Shown here: in pieces, positions 39,301-47,805 of the stretch
How positions within the stretch are numbered: the stretch's first letter is position 1
How the letters are laid out: each line of letters starts with the position of its first letter
NCBI GenBank assembly: GCA_003260075.1
Contig: QLIY01000161.1
Coordinates: forward strand, 1 to 64,000
DNA: 64,000 nucleotides
Direction: 5' to 3'
Source of the DNA: Phallusia mammillata
Lineage: Eukaryota > Chordata > Ascidiacea > Phlebobranchia > Ascidiidae
Translations under genes and position numbers: made by a program
Notes under the pieces: generated by a model
Told to the model about the DNA's origin: nothing
What the model saw: only the letters and a program-made list of their open reading frames with translations
The model's database searches: none

Positions 39301-40661
39301 AATTTGACCAGTTACCAATTTACCGATATTAACGTCCATTGATGCAGCAGACTTGTCTGTTTTGGGATCACTCACAACCATTATCTTCATTCCATTGGCA
39401 AGTTTAATTCCTCTGTAACTTCTTTTGTCTGATTCAGACTTTATAATGTTGTCATGAATGCTGAAACAAAAATATTAAAATATGCAACAGGAATAAATCT
39501 ATTTTATAAGCAGCCCTGATTAACAGATTCAGCGTGGACATGTTGTTGTCAAAACACCATTTTAAATAGTGATGGGACGAGTACCCGGTACTCGGTATCA
39601 ATGGTATCGATACTCATACTCGGTATCGAAATATTTTGTCTCAGTTTTCGATACCAACGTGCGAGTACCGAAGGCCGATTTTCACCATAAGAATACGGGC
39701 AACTTTATGCCAATATTTGCTTCGGACAGCATAAAATTGGAAAAAAGTTCCGCCAGTTTACGTATATCTTTTTCGCTATCATGTGGAGACATTTTTCGGC
39801 ATGTGTGTGTGCCCTCCGACCATGGCAGATAAATTAGCCAATGATATACATCTATACAACACCACACTTAAGTACTCGGTACTCGGTATCGAAGGTATAT
39901 ACATGTGGTACGGGGGGGGGGAAAAAAGTTTTATAGCATTAAGTTTTTGGTCCATTATCAAAATAGAAAGTTAAACAGTTTAGACGAGAAGCTCCATACT
40001 CAATGAAGCAAAATTGGAAAAACTCTGTTGTATGATGTTTTATTACTTTTGCTGTAGTCTTGCAGCAGTTACATATCAAATATCACTTGTTAATCCACTT
40101 GTAAATCAAAAGTCTATCAACTTGGCCAAAAAATCCTAATTTCACACATTTATTTTGATGAAAAAAATCGCTTCCATGCAAATAGAAAAATTCCAATCTA
40201 GATTGGCAATCAATCTTCAAGATATTGATAATCAGTTTTGATTCCAAAAGTTAAGGGGGGGGGGGTAAAACATTCCCAAGCCTTACACACATTTATTTTG
40301 ATGAAAAAAATTGCTTCCATGCAAATAGAAAAATTCCAATCTAGATTATGTTGGTAATCAATCTTCAAGATATTGATAATCAGTTTTGATTCCAAAAGTT
40401 AAGCTGTGTTAATTCGCTTCTAATAATCTTGTGTTGACCTTTGCACTGGATCAATATGCACACACAAACTGAGTTATTTTTTCCCTAACTCATAATAACA
40501 ACACCAGAAACATAAAAAACCTACCTTGCTAGTTTGGAATTCCACTTTTGATGCAGCAATGCTGTGTCAGAGGCAGGTGCAGTTGAAAACACCATTCTTT
40601 TTGCTAAAGCTTTCACTCTTGTTATACTAATTTTATTTAAAGATAAAGACAGTATTTTCAT
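22352..40661 (-). CDS. IDE: Insulin-degrading enzyme (insulysin), M16A zinc metallopeptidase
   Basis: IDE cleaves insulin, amyloid-beta and other short peptides inside a closed chamber. Minus-strand exons: 40525-40661, 39324-39460, 37111-37214, 36322-36425, 35671-35840, 34909-35144, 34122-34211, 33451-33616, 32950-33072, 32270-32423, 30831-31056, 29331-29466, 28876-28967, 28610-28720, 27727-27940, 27070-27180, 26547-26703, 25772-25907, 25523-25670, 24901-25035, 23479-23543, 22352-22447. All phases join, giving about 1015 residues against 1019 in human. The inverted zinc motif HFCEH is in exon 3 and the third ligand region ([10 protein letters not shown]) in exon 5. The second half retains [41 protein letters not shown] and RVEAF. 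The N-terminus is rich in Lys/Arg/Ser/Leu and acid-free, so mitochondrial targeting is possible. A second exon 20 lies at 24089-24223. The start is the first ATG in frame. Confidence 0.95.
22931..23029. mobile_element. Truncated hAT MITE, right end with TSD
   Basis: The right end reads GGTTGCCGACCCCTG after GGTCCGCGGCGC, a typical hAT MITE terminus. It is flanked by CTTTAAAC on both sides (22923-22930 and 23030-23037). The left terminus has been replaced by a C-run, so the seam lies inside the element. Confidence 0.65.
23606..23640 (-). pseudogene. Duplicate fragment of IDE exon 21
   Basis: It repeats the first half (in gene orientation) of the exon at 23479-23543, with the same acceptor, and stops at a poly-C run (about 23595-23605). 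Confidence 0.8.
24089..24223 (-). pseudogene. Second complete copy of IDE exon 20
   Basis: It is a full 135-bp copy of the exon at 24901-25035, with acceptor and donor conserved and one or two residue differences (for example NHLRT versus NYLRT). Flanks also repeat: about 24000-24590 resembles about 24815-25440. The exon is 45 codons and phase-symmetric, so including both copies would keep the frame and duplicate 45 residues. IDE proteins do not contain that duplication, so a haplotype duplicate is likeliest. Confidence 0.7.
24269..24319 (+). repeat. Poly-C tract, 51 bases
   Basis: It separates the first copy of IDE exon 20 from a near-duplicate of the intron sequence found again at about 25163-25440. 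Confidence 0.95.
24600..24822. mobile_element. Truncated hAT MITE present in one of two duplicated copies
   Basis: The right end CGTGTTGGACACCCCTG is followed by GGTCAGCC. The duplicated sequence at about 24010 has GGTCAGCC with no element before it, so it looks like the empty allele. The left end is lost at a poly-C run (about 24590-24599). Confidence 0.6.
26161..26215 (+). mobile_element. tRNA-like fragment
   Basis: The stretch CTTAGGTCAGTTGGTTATGG resembles a tRNA D-arm and A box, followed by GTGCCGGGCTC. No T-arm follows, so this is a fragment of a tRNA or SINE rather than a gene. Confidence 0.3.
26433..26500 (-). mobile_element. tRNA-like fragment, minus strand
   Basis: The minus strand contains an anticodon-arm-like CGTCTTGCAAACG and a T-arm-like GGTGGTTCTAATCCC, but no complete cloverleaf. 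It lies in an IDE intron. It is a probable tRNA-derived SINE head. Confidence 0.35.
26795..26859 (-). pseudogene. Duplicate fragment of IDE exon 17
   Basis: It repeats the acceptor-proximal part of the exon at 26547-26703 after a poly-C run (about 26785-26794), with two or three substitutions. Confidence 0.85.
26975..27045 (-). mobile_element. SINE body and tail fragment
   Basis: The minus strand reads AGCTAGATTTTTCAAGCC, then CATATGGGAATGC, then a tail ending GGCCTGGCATGCTATGATTT. It matches the copy at 7275-7450 without the tRNA-like head. Confidence 0.55.
30022..30070 (-). pseudogene. Duplicate fragment of IDE exon 11
   Basis: It repeats the acceptor-proximal part of exon 30831-31056 and is cut at a G10 run (30012-30021). 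The sequence on the other side of the run (about 29960-30010) repeats 30640-30690. Confidence 0.85.
30150..30178 (-). other. Hammerhead-like core repeat, copy 2
   Basis: The minus strand reads CTGATGA, then TGACA...TTGTC, then AAAAC. The GAAA box is mutated to AAAA, and the stem is kept by a compensating change (GACA/TGTC instead of GGCA/TGCC). Confidence 0.5.
31132..31160 (-). other. Hammerhead-like core repeat, copy 3
   Basis: The minus strand reads GATAATGA, then TGACATGAGCATTTGCC, then AAAACG. It shares flanking sequence with the copy at 30150-30178, including the GTGGCCTTCATATCAC segment upstream. Confidence 0.45.
31428..32177. mobile_element. hAT-like MITE in an IDE intron, duplicated across a seam
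   Basis: The ends are CAGTGCTTTTCAACC and GGTTGACAAGCACTG. Partial second copies start at about 30390 and end at about 31918, and a G11 run (32025-32035) cuts through it. Target duplication is unclear (flanks share CAAAC). It also spans a duplicate piece of IDE exon 10. Confidence 0.5.
31991..32024 (-). pseudogene. Duplicate fragment of IDE exon 10
   Basis: It repeats the donor-side end of the exon at 32270-32423 and stops at a G11 run (32025-32035). Confidence 0.8.
33219..33405. mobile_element. Tigger-like MITE
   Basis: It begins CAGTAAACCCCAG and ends AGTTTTACTG followed by TA. Interior segments about unpaired 'CCGGA' and 'GGGTC' resemble the element at 17879-18000. The left dinucleotide is TG rather than TA. 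Confidence 0.5.
36675..36998. mobile_element. hAT-type MITE with near-perfect TSD
   Basis: The ends CAGGGTCGTCCAGGAC and GGATTTGGACCACCCTG are inverted. The flanks AGCTAGAT (36667-36674) and AGCTAAAT (36999-37006) differ at one base. It lies in the IDE intron between exons 4 and 3 and has no coding capacity. Confidence 0.75.
37590..39053. mobile_element. hAT-type non-autonomous element, 1.46 kb, with TSD
   Basis: The ends are CAGGGCTTCTCAAAC and GTTTAAGTAGCCCTG, with identical CTTTAAAA on each side (37582-37589 and 39054-39061). Subterminal GGGTCGCGA-type motifs are present. The segment about 37705-37850 is repeated at about 38548-38685, and an n at 37852 marks the first copy's end, so part of the length is probably an assembly duplication. 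No transposase frame is seen. Confidence 0.8.
39577..39911. mobile_element. TAGTGATGGGAC-family MITE, cut by a poly-G run
   Basis: It begins TAGTGATGGGACGAGTACC and has the family's GGTATCGATAC repeats. It includes the segment around TTGCTTCGGACAG that is also in the element at 1300, and stops at a G10 run (39912-39921) before a right end is reached. Confidence 0.65.
40210..40405. repeat. Duplicated intron segment across a G11 run
   Basis: About 40143-40254 repeats at about 40290-40401, separated by G11 (40255-40265). Apart from a few substitutions the two are the same, including TTGATAATCAGTTTTGATTC. Confidence 0.8.
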
Positions 40662-42229
40662 GTCCTTGAAAACAAAACGTATAATCATATCACTGATGAT
40701 GGCATACGCATTTGCCGAATTTTTTTAAAAATAAAGCAAGTCGCTTTTAACATTTGGCCCGTTATTTTCATCATTACAAAAACGTATAACTTTTGCAACA
40801 AGGTATTGTTTACAAATTCATAGTAAGTTTTATATCACAACAGCAGAATTAAGCAAGGCGCGTTATTTTATTACACAAACTTTAATAGTTTACCAAAAAT
40901 ATGCATCCAAAAGTAATCGCAAAATTATTTTCAAACCACAAGGCCGGGAAATTACCAGATGGTTGTTTTCGCTTTTTTTCTTACATCCGGCCCTACAGGA
41001 TGTCAACACCATGCACTTACTTGCCTTACTTGAAAACCGTTGTATACATATTTGTTTAATTAAGCGATAATTTTTAATTTTTTAAAGAGTGTTGCTTTTT
41101 TGCATGAGTGTGGCCTAGCAATATAAGTTATTTGTTATGTTTGTTAACACTGCAATCTCCTCGCTAATATTAAAACTGCCTAGACTTGCTTTTCAATCAG
41201 TTATAAATCACTCGGCTCTTTTACAAATCCATGTGAAAAACAGTTTGGGTGTATATCTTCAGTCTAAAGATACCAGATAGGTTTAACTATGCTAAAGTAT
41301 AAAAAAATAACAATATTAATGAGGCCCATTTTTTTATTAGGCATGCTGCTCAGCGCAAATTCGTGTGAGCAAACAACATATTTAGACGATGTTTCGTGAT
41401 CAAATACGGCACAAAAGCTTTACCAGCTCACACGTTTCAGAGATGTTCTTTTAGAAACATATACCTATTTGACCGTCTGTGTTTTTTCGGCATCGTTTGA
41501 GTCTAGTCATTCTATTCGGGTGTTTGTTTTCAAACGTTGACGTTTGCAAATTATCAAACGTTTGCAAATTAGCCATTGGTGGCGCAAAAAGCATGGGCAG
41601 GCATGGGCGCCGCCACGTAGTGGCAAGAGGGGGCACTTTCGTATGGTGACAGAAAAACTTTTGTAAGGAATAAATGTTTTGATTGTTACAAAGTTATCAA
41701 CACGGTTGGGCAAGCCCAAAATTGTGGTCGCGGGCCGGATGAAAAAATGGGCCGTAGTTTGGTGACCCCTGATCTAATTGAAAAACTATTAAGGACTGTG
41801 GTGCAAAAATCGAATTAATAGTTTCTTTTTGCTTTGAAACTTGCTTTATCAGTAGAAAAGGGTAAAATGTCAATAGAGAGCTCGTGTTTATCGCATGTTG
41901 TGTGTCACAAACAGCAAGACGTAATTTCTAGCTGTTCAAATATGTGCATTAGTCGTAAGCAGACACTGAATCACCACGTGTGTAAGTTGGTACTGTACAA
42001 AGGTCATTGTTCATGTGAACAGTTGCCAAGTTGTTGCCAAGCAGCAGATGGTTCTGCATTTTTTTTTTCGATCTATGCTTAAAGAATGTAATGTAGTAGA
42101 AACTAGTGATGTACCACATCGGGTAAATTTTGATTCGGCCGAAACTGAATATTCGGCGGTTTTGCCGAATAAATTCGGCCGAATCAACCGAATCNTAACC
42201 ATGCAGCTTATCGTATCACATATTTTTAG
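40662..42229. promoter_or_regulatory. Divergent intergenic region between IDE and CDIPT copy 1
   Basis: The IDE start codon (40661, minus) and the first CDIPT start (42770, plus) face away from each other, so promoters of both genes should lie in this stretch and up to 42769. I cannot identify a core promoter. It holds a hammerhead-like repeat (40693-40719) and about 42103-42193, a hAT-like end beginning TAGTGATG with a run of CGGCCGAAT-type repeats. An n at 42194 marks a join. Confidence 0.4.
40693..40719 (+). other. Hammerhead-like core repeat, copy 4
   Basis: The plus strand reads CTGATGA, T, GGCA...TGCC, GAA. It is preceded by CATATCA as in the other copies. It starts about 30 bp upstream of the IDE start codon in the opposite orientation to IDE. 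Confidence 0.5.
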
Positions 42230-42363
42230 GTGGTATGCGGTTGGTTCTTTTACTGGCGACGTTGCTGTGTATGTCTGACTATTACGTAGCCGCTGTGAGC
42301 CTTCACCTTTTCGATGTCTTTTTGGATTTTATTGACGGTCCAATCGCTCGGCGCTATAACCAG
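42230..42363 (+). pseudogene. Orphan complete copy of CDIPT exon 2
   Basis: This is a 134-bp copy of the exon at 43128-43261, with acceptor (TTTTTAG) and donor (CAG/GTTGGT) intact and the catalytic DGPIAR preserved. It lies upstream of exon 1, so it cannot be used as exon 2 of this gene. The upstream flank (TAACCATGCAGCTTATCGT) matches intron 1 of the second CDIPT gene (about 49797), and a G10 run follows (42409-42418). Confidence 0.85.
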
Positions 42364-42769
42364 GTTGGTAAGTTGTAAGCTGTAAGCTCTGCCCGGATTT
42401 AGAGTCGAGGGGGGGGGGCCAAATATGTATGTAGGGAATGTAAATTCTATGTTAACCTCGTGCTGTTTTGCGCTTACTTTAGTTCTTAATGTGTAACATG
42501 CAGCACAGTGGTAGGTTGCTAAACCAAAAGCAACCATTGCAAACGATCAGCCACTTTGTTTTAAACTCTGATTAGTTGGTATAAAGCGTTTCCTAACCTG
42601 GAGATTTGTGTGGTTAAAAACCGTGTCCTTATTCGGACTTGAATGTTACCGAAAAAAATTAAAAAGTATTGACCGCTATGAACTTGTTATGACCTGAATT
42701 AAGATAATAAAGAACGTGACCCTAATTATTCTGTATTTGTGCATTAGAAATTGTAGTTAGATTCAAATA

Positions 42770-45700
42770 ATGGGATCCAAACGCAAACCAACAGATATCT
42801 TCCTGTTTTGGCCGAACATTATAGGTAAGTAATTTGCTACAAATCAGTTTCCATTCGATGATAAAACAGGAGTGCCCTTATTGCGCTTCCATACTGATAG
42901 TTTGCTATTAGCATTGTTTTTCTTCGCTCACTGGCAAAGGCAAAATTTATGTTCCGAAACTTTAAAAACATACAAAATCATGTTTTGTTTCCTACGAGCT
43001 TGCTTGATCTTAATTCTAATGAGTTGTAAATTGTTTCGAAATTTTGTTACTGACATTGATCTGCCTTGTTTCGCTATTTGTTCTCACACCAAGCAAATAA
43101 ACTCAACACAACTTAACATTTTTTTAGGTGGTGTGCGGTTGGGTCTTTTGCTGGCGACGTTGCTGTGTATGTCTGACTATTACGTAGCCGCTGTGAGCCT
43201 TCATCTTTTCGACGTTTTCTTGGATTTTATTGACGGTCCAATCGCACGCCGCTATAATCAGGTTGGTAAGTTGTAAGCTGTAAGCTCTGCCCGGATTTAG
43301 AGTCGAGTTCGGGCTTAAGTTGAAAAAAAAAATGGACTTGATACGCACCGGATTTCACACTTGGCCACATAGATGTTTTAATTTTGCATTGGTAAATCTA
43401 AGTTTCGGTTACTACTTGGCCTAAAACAAATGTTGTTCCGGACGACGTTGGCTTGTACCTTCCGTTTCTGGTCCCATTTGTTAGCCTACTTGCCATCCAA
43501 AGACAGGCCTTGTAAAGGGATGTCAGTATTAACTTATCTCAATGTTTGTTGATATTATATTTAATACTTTTTGAGTAGATAAACTAAATTTATAACTTTT
43601 TTTTACACAAAATACTTTTTATGTTTTTACATAGTGCACCAAGTTCGGGGAGCTTTTCGACTACTTGATGGATAAAGCAGGAAACGTTTCATTTATGATA
43701 AAAGTTTGTCAGTTTTATCCGGAATATACAATTTTATTACAGTTATGGTAGGTTTTGTTTTTGATGTTTGTCTTGTTACAAAAGAACGCAGTCGTACCAT
43801 GCTACGTTTCTATCAACTATCGCCCTATATTATGTAAATTTAGCCAATGGACGTACCATGACATGAGGTATAATTTCTAATTTTATTACATGAAACAAAA
43901 GAAGGCAGCTGTATGCGCACATGTTCCTGGTTATTTGATCCTTTTCAGTTATGTATTAAATTTGCCTCGAATCAGTCCAACGCTATCGTAGGAACCTGTT
44001 TATTCTGCGCATTGTTGTGGAAATACATTCGCCGGGTATATAGCTCATTTGCTGATACATTCTCCGGTTCAAAAATAATTGCTACGTTTGGACCGCGAGC
44101 GCCTAACTAGTTGGATCACCGGTAGCTATTGTAATCACAGTAAACCTCGGTCACATAGTTGTAAGTCGGGCCGGGCTTTTCGGGCCAGGTTCGGCCCGGG
44201 TATCTTTAAAAAAACGGGCTTGACTTAGGCCTGACTTTGCACTCTGTATCAGTGTTTTTTCGATTAAGTTTACCCAGCTTAAGAGCCAGTTTCTGGAACT
44301 GACCTGATGTTTAAACAGCCCTAAAACGCATTTGTTCATAACCGATTGTTTATTTTTGTTTATTTATTGTACTTGTTGTCTTTGTCTTTTTAAGGCTTGC
44401 ATGTATAGGACTGTCAACCAATTATTTATTTCGGGCCTAAACGGTTTTTTCAAATATGATTCGGGTTCGGGTCGGGTTCGGTCTGCAATTTTAGGCCCGC
44501 TTACAACTCTGCTCTGTCAATCTGGGGGGGGGGGGGGGGGGGGGGAACTGACCTGATGTTTAAACAGCCCTAAAACGCATTTGTTCAATACCGATTGTCT
44601 ATTATTGTTTATTTATTGTACTTGTTGTCTTTGTCTTTTTAAGGCTTGCATATAGGACTGTCAACCAATTATTTATTTCGGGCCTAAACGGGTTTTTCAA
44701 AAATGATTCGGGTTCGGGTCGGGTTCGGTCTGCAATTTTAGGCCCGTTTACAACTCTGCTCTGTCAATCTGAACCCGTTTGTAACAAAACAAAATTTCCG
44801 GAATAGGCAAAGGTCCGGATTAACCGAGTCCGGTTTAGCCGAGGGTTATTTTATTACTAATTGTTGCTGTATTTCCAGGACAATACTCTTGTACACAAGT
44901 TCGTGGTCGCATCTGCAAGCATCCACAGTTATTGGACAGAAAGTGAAATCATGCAACAAAGGAACCAATAATCCCATCGCAACAGTCTACTACTCCGAGG
45001 TAAAATCGCTATCATTGTACTCAAAGATTTTTTTTATCCAAAAAATATATCATAACGATAAGCAGGCGTTTTGTGTGAACTTTTTGTTTGATTTTGCAGC
45101 CACTGTTTAGTATTCGGGGGGGGGGTGCTATCATTGTACTCAAAGATTTTTTTTATCCAAAAAATATATCATACCGATAAGCAGGTGTTTTGTGTGAACT
45201 TTTTGTTTGATTTTGCAGCCACTGTTTAGTATTCAAGTTTTAGGGACGGAGTTTTTCATCATGCTGCTGTACCTTTTGCATTTTACAGAAGGATTTCTGG
45301 GTAAGTTTTCTAATTTACATGATACAGTTTTTAAAACTAGCATTTCACAGACAACGTTGTTTTAAATTAAGTTAATCAAAAGAAACTTCCTAATTCTACG
45401 GGTTATTGCAGTTTGTACGACCATTTTTTCTCATTATTTTTGAAATTAAGCATATTTTCTGCTCTAGCACATAGCTAAGCAAATACTTTCGCCCTTTTTG
45501 AGTGGAGAAGGACAGTTTTTTTAGAAATACAAAACGTTTGGTGACTTTAACTGTAAAAAACTCATTTTTTATTACAAAGTTATGAACAGAAATTCTCAAA
45601 TTTAATTTAAATTACCTATCAACAAGGTGTAATAGGATAACAACCTCCGGTACAAGACCACCAGAACCACTAACGGATTTTTTGTGTTTACAGTTCCTGT

Positions 45701-45845
45701 GTTCAATATTGGAATCGTCCGATTTCTGCTTTTTGTCAATATACCGGCAATTGTGATTCGAGTAGTGGGAAACATCGCACAAGTAGTTGGAGCTTCCTAT
45801 CGTCTCGTAAACTGGGATGCTAAGCAACGTGGTTGGATTGAATAA
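42770..45845 (+). CDS. CDIPT: CDP-diacylglycerol-inositol 3-phosphatidyltransferase, copy 1
   Basis: CDIPT joins CDP-diacylglycerol and myo-inositol to phosphatidylinositol plus CMP in the ER membrane. The exons are 42770-42824, 43128-43261, 43635-43747, 44879-44999, 45219-45300 and 45694-45845, giving 218 residues (human 213). The N-terminus DIFLFWPNIIG is diagnostic for the PI synthase branch. The CDP-alcohol phosphotransferase signature DGxxARx8GxxxDxxxD is complete across the exon 2/3 junction (DGPIARRYNQCTKFGELFDYLMD minus its ends). Later exons encode hydrophobic helices (LLYLLHFTEGFL) and a C-terminus ending AKQRGWIE. The donor after exon 2 (CAG/GTTGGT) is weak-looking, but only it gives the signature. 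Broken duplicates flank exons 2 and 5. An AATAAA overlaps the stop. Confidence 0.93.
44159..44510. mobile_element. hAT-like MITE rich in GGCCCG motifs, duplicated across a poly-G run
   Basis: The left end GTTGTAAGTCGGGCC and right end GGCCCGCTTACAAC are inverted. Inside, TCGGGTTCGGGTCGGGTTCGG-type repeats occur. After a G22 run (44524-44545) the right two thirds is repeated up to about 44758. It lies in CDIPT copy 1 intron 3. A worn relative is at 50453-50650. Confidence 0.6.
44524..44545 (+). repeat. Poly-G tract, 22 bases
   Basis: It is the longest G run in the window and separates two near-identical copies of about 44290-44520 and 44550-44770. Confidence 0.95.
45006..45234 (+). repeat. 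Direct duplication spanning the exon 5 acceptor of CDIPT copy 1
   Basis: Positions 45006-45115 repeat as 45126-45234 across a G10 run (45116-45125). The first copy contains the acceptor and 16 bp of exon 5 (45100-45115) and then breaks; the second continues into the intact exon at 45219. Confidence 0.85.
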
Positions 45846-46292
45846 AGGTGGCTGTCAAAATAGTTGACCGTTTTGCCAATCATTGAAATACTGTTGGACT
45901 TACCCGACTGAATATTTAAATGACAAAACAATAAAAGGCGTTACATTTTTGCTTGAGCGTGTTTGTGGACAGGGCAGTTAATTCAAATCTCATCTCCACT
46001 CTTGTCTCCCCCTTGAAACAAAAAAAAAACTTGAGAGGCCATACTTAACGGAAACGCGATAGGTGGAACTAAATCAAAGGCAAAATAATTAAACAAAAAG
46101 AGGACCAGCACTAAAACATTCTTTTTTTAGTCAGATTCGTTTGATCGTAAAACGCAATCACTCTTGGAGTTTTTTCTTAATTGCGTTTAGTAATTAAGTT
46201 TCTAATATTTAAATTGATTGATGTGATAAAAACCATGTAACGAGGAAAAACTACTTTGTTAACAGAGCAACAATCCTTTCAACATATTTTAT
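45846..46292. other. 3' flank of CDIPT copy 1
   Basis: Nothing coding is seen. AATAAA-type sequences occur at 45841 and about 45929. The rest is AT-rich. Confidence 0.4.
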
Positions 46293-46306
46293 GTTAGTGG
46301 CATATA

Positions 46307-47805
46307 CGAGTAAGCTATTGCTGCCAGGCATAATATCAAATTTGTAGAGATCAACTGGCAAATATAATTTTATTCCAACGTTTCGACGTCGTATACAGGT
46401 CGTCTTCATCAGGGTAAATAACACTGAATGCGACTGTAGTACAGTGCACGATAAACAAAGGGGAAAAAAGAATGGAACGCAAGCACGTCACAACGCAACG
46501 CAAACATCGCGCGATAACGAATGATTGAGCTTCTGATCTTGAGCAGGTGCCTGTAGCACGCTGAAAGCATCACGTATGTTTTGATGTTTATTGTTTCCAT
46601 TCCATGACTTAACAGATCGTCTTTTCCTGTAGTCAGGCTCCCGGGCCACAACAGACGCCGCATTCTTGCGAACTACCTAGGGAAAGTTATTTCTCCGCTA
46701 GTGGGAAATATACAGCATTGACTGTTTCGAACTCGTCAAAGTCTGTTCAAGAGATAGCATAGTTGCTGCCCCCGGTCCAACGAAGAGGCAATGGTGTCGT
46801 ATGACGTTGTGTCACTTTTTCATCACTTTTTTAAGTGTGCAAGTGGAACTGTTGATGTACATCGCATCATCCAGGATTTTAAACGACTATAGCTCTAAAG
46901 GTAGAACACCATGGCCGCCGTTGAATATTGTGGACGGTTTGCGGATTTGCTTGATGCAAACCTTTTTAACATTCAAGGAAAGCTTCTACCAGCAGGTTCA
47001 AGGTACAGCAATGGGTTTCCCGGTACCTGTGCTTGAGGAAAAGGCTTCTCAACCTCTGCTAGACCACCAAGTTTCTGGCGGCGATATGTTGACGACATTT
47101 ATTGTGTCATTAAAGAACCAGATTGAGGCATTTTTACGTCATCTCAGCGAGGCGAAACCAGGTAATCGGTTTACCATGGAACTCGGTAAACTGTCTTTCA
47201 TATTTGGATGTTCAAGTCACAATAACCTATGACAGTGTCTTGTACTCGAAAGTGTACCACAAGCCAACGAGTACCGGCAGGTATATCAACTTTCGATCTC
47301 ATCACGCCACATACCAGAAAAGAGGGAGGGGTGGCTCGGTCCCTAAAAGATCAGGCACGACGCTTGTGCACTCATAGCGACGACTGCGAGGCGGAACCGG
47401 CAAAGGTTCGCAAAACCTTGAAATTTAACGGCTACTCCAACCGGATTCTCCGCGTCCCACGTGCAACTTGCCCCCTAACAAATGACCCATCACAAGGCCA
47501 CCTTATTGGTTTCAATGCGGCGTCTGTTCGGGGTGCCTGACTGCATGAAAAGACTGTTTCTTTAGTCATGGGATATTCACCAACGGGGCAACACAATGAA
47601 CATCAAAGCAGACGTGATGCTTCAGCGTGTTATCGCATGGTGTTTTCGTTGCGTTGTGACGTGCTTGCGTTCCATTCTTTTTTCCTTCGTTTATCGTGCA
47701 ATGTACTAGTCGCATTCAGTGTTATTTAACATGCTAAAGACGACCTGCATAGGACATCGAAACGTCGGAATAAAATTCAATTTGCCAGAAGAGCTGTATA
47801 AACTT
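46307..47805 (+). mobile_element. Penelope-like retroelement, decayed
   Basis: The plus strand keeps pieces of a Penelope-type reverse transcriptase in more than one frame: YDVVSLF near 46799-46825, then FKESFYQQVQGTAMGFPV (46801-47232 frame), then VYHKPTSTGRYINFRSHH (47123-47377 frame) and FNGYSNRIL (47229-47540 frame). The GIY-YIG endonuclease is not seen. The flanks, about 46355-46560 and 47640-47792, are inverted copies of each other and each carries a hammerhead-like core (46379-46412 minus; 47731-47764 plus, worn). Outside them, GTTAGTGGCATATA (46293-46306) and GTTAGTGTCATATA (47806-47819) form a likely 14-bp target duplication with one mismatch. It lies between the two CDIPT genes. Confidence 0.8.
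46379..46412 (-). other. Hammerhead-like core in the inverted flank of the Penelope-like element
   Basis: The minus strand reads CTGATGA, A, GACG...CGTC, GAAAC. This has the order of a hammerhead core, with a 4-bp stem II and one extra base before it. The plus-strand partner at 47731-47764 has lost the CTGATGA box (ATGCTAA) but keeps GAAAC. No stem I/III pairing or cleavage site is assigned. Confidence 0.5.
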
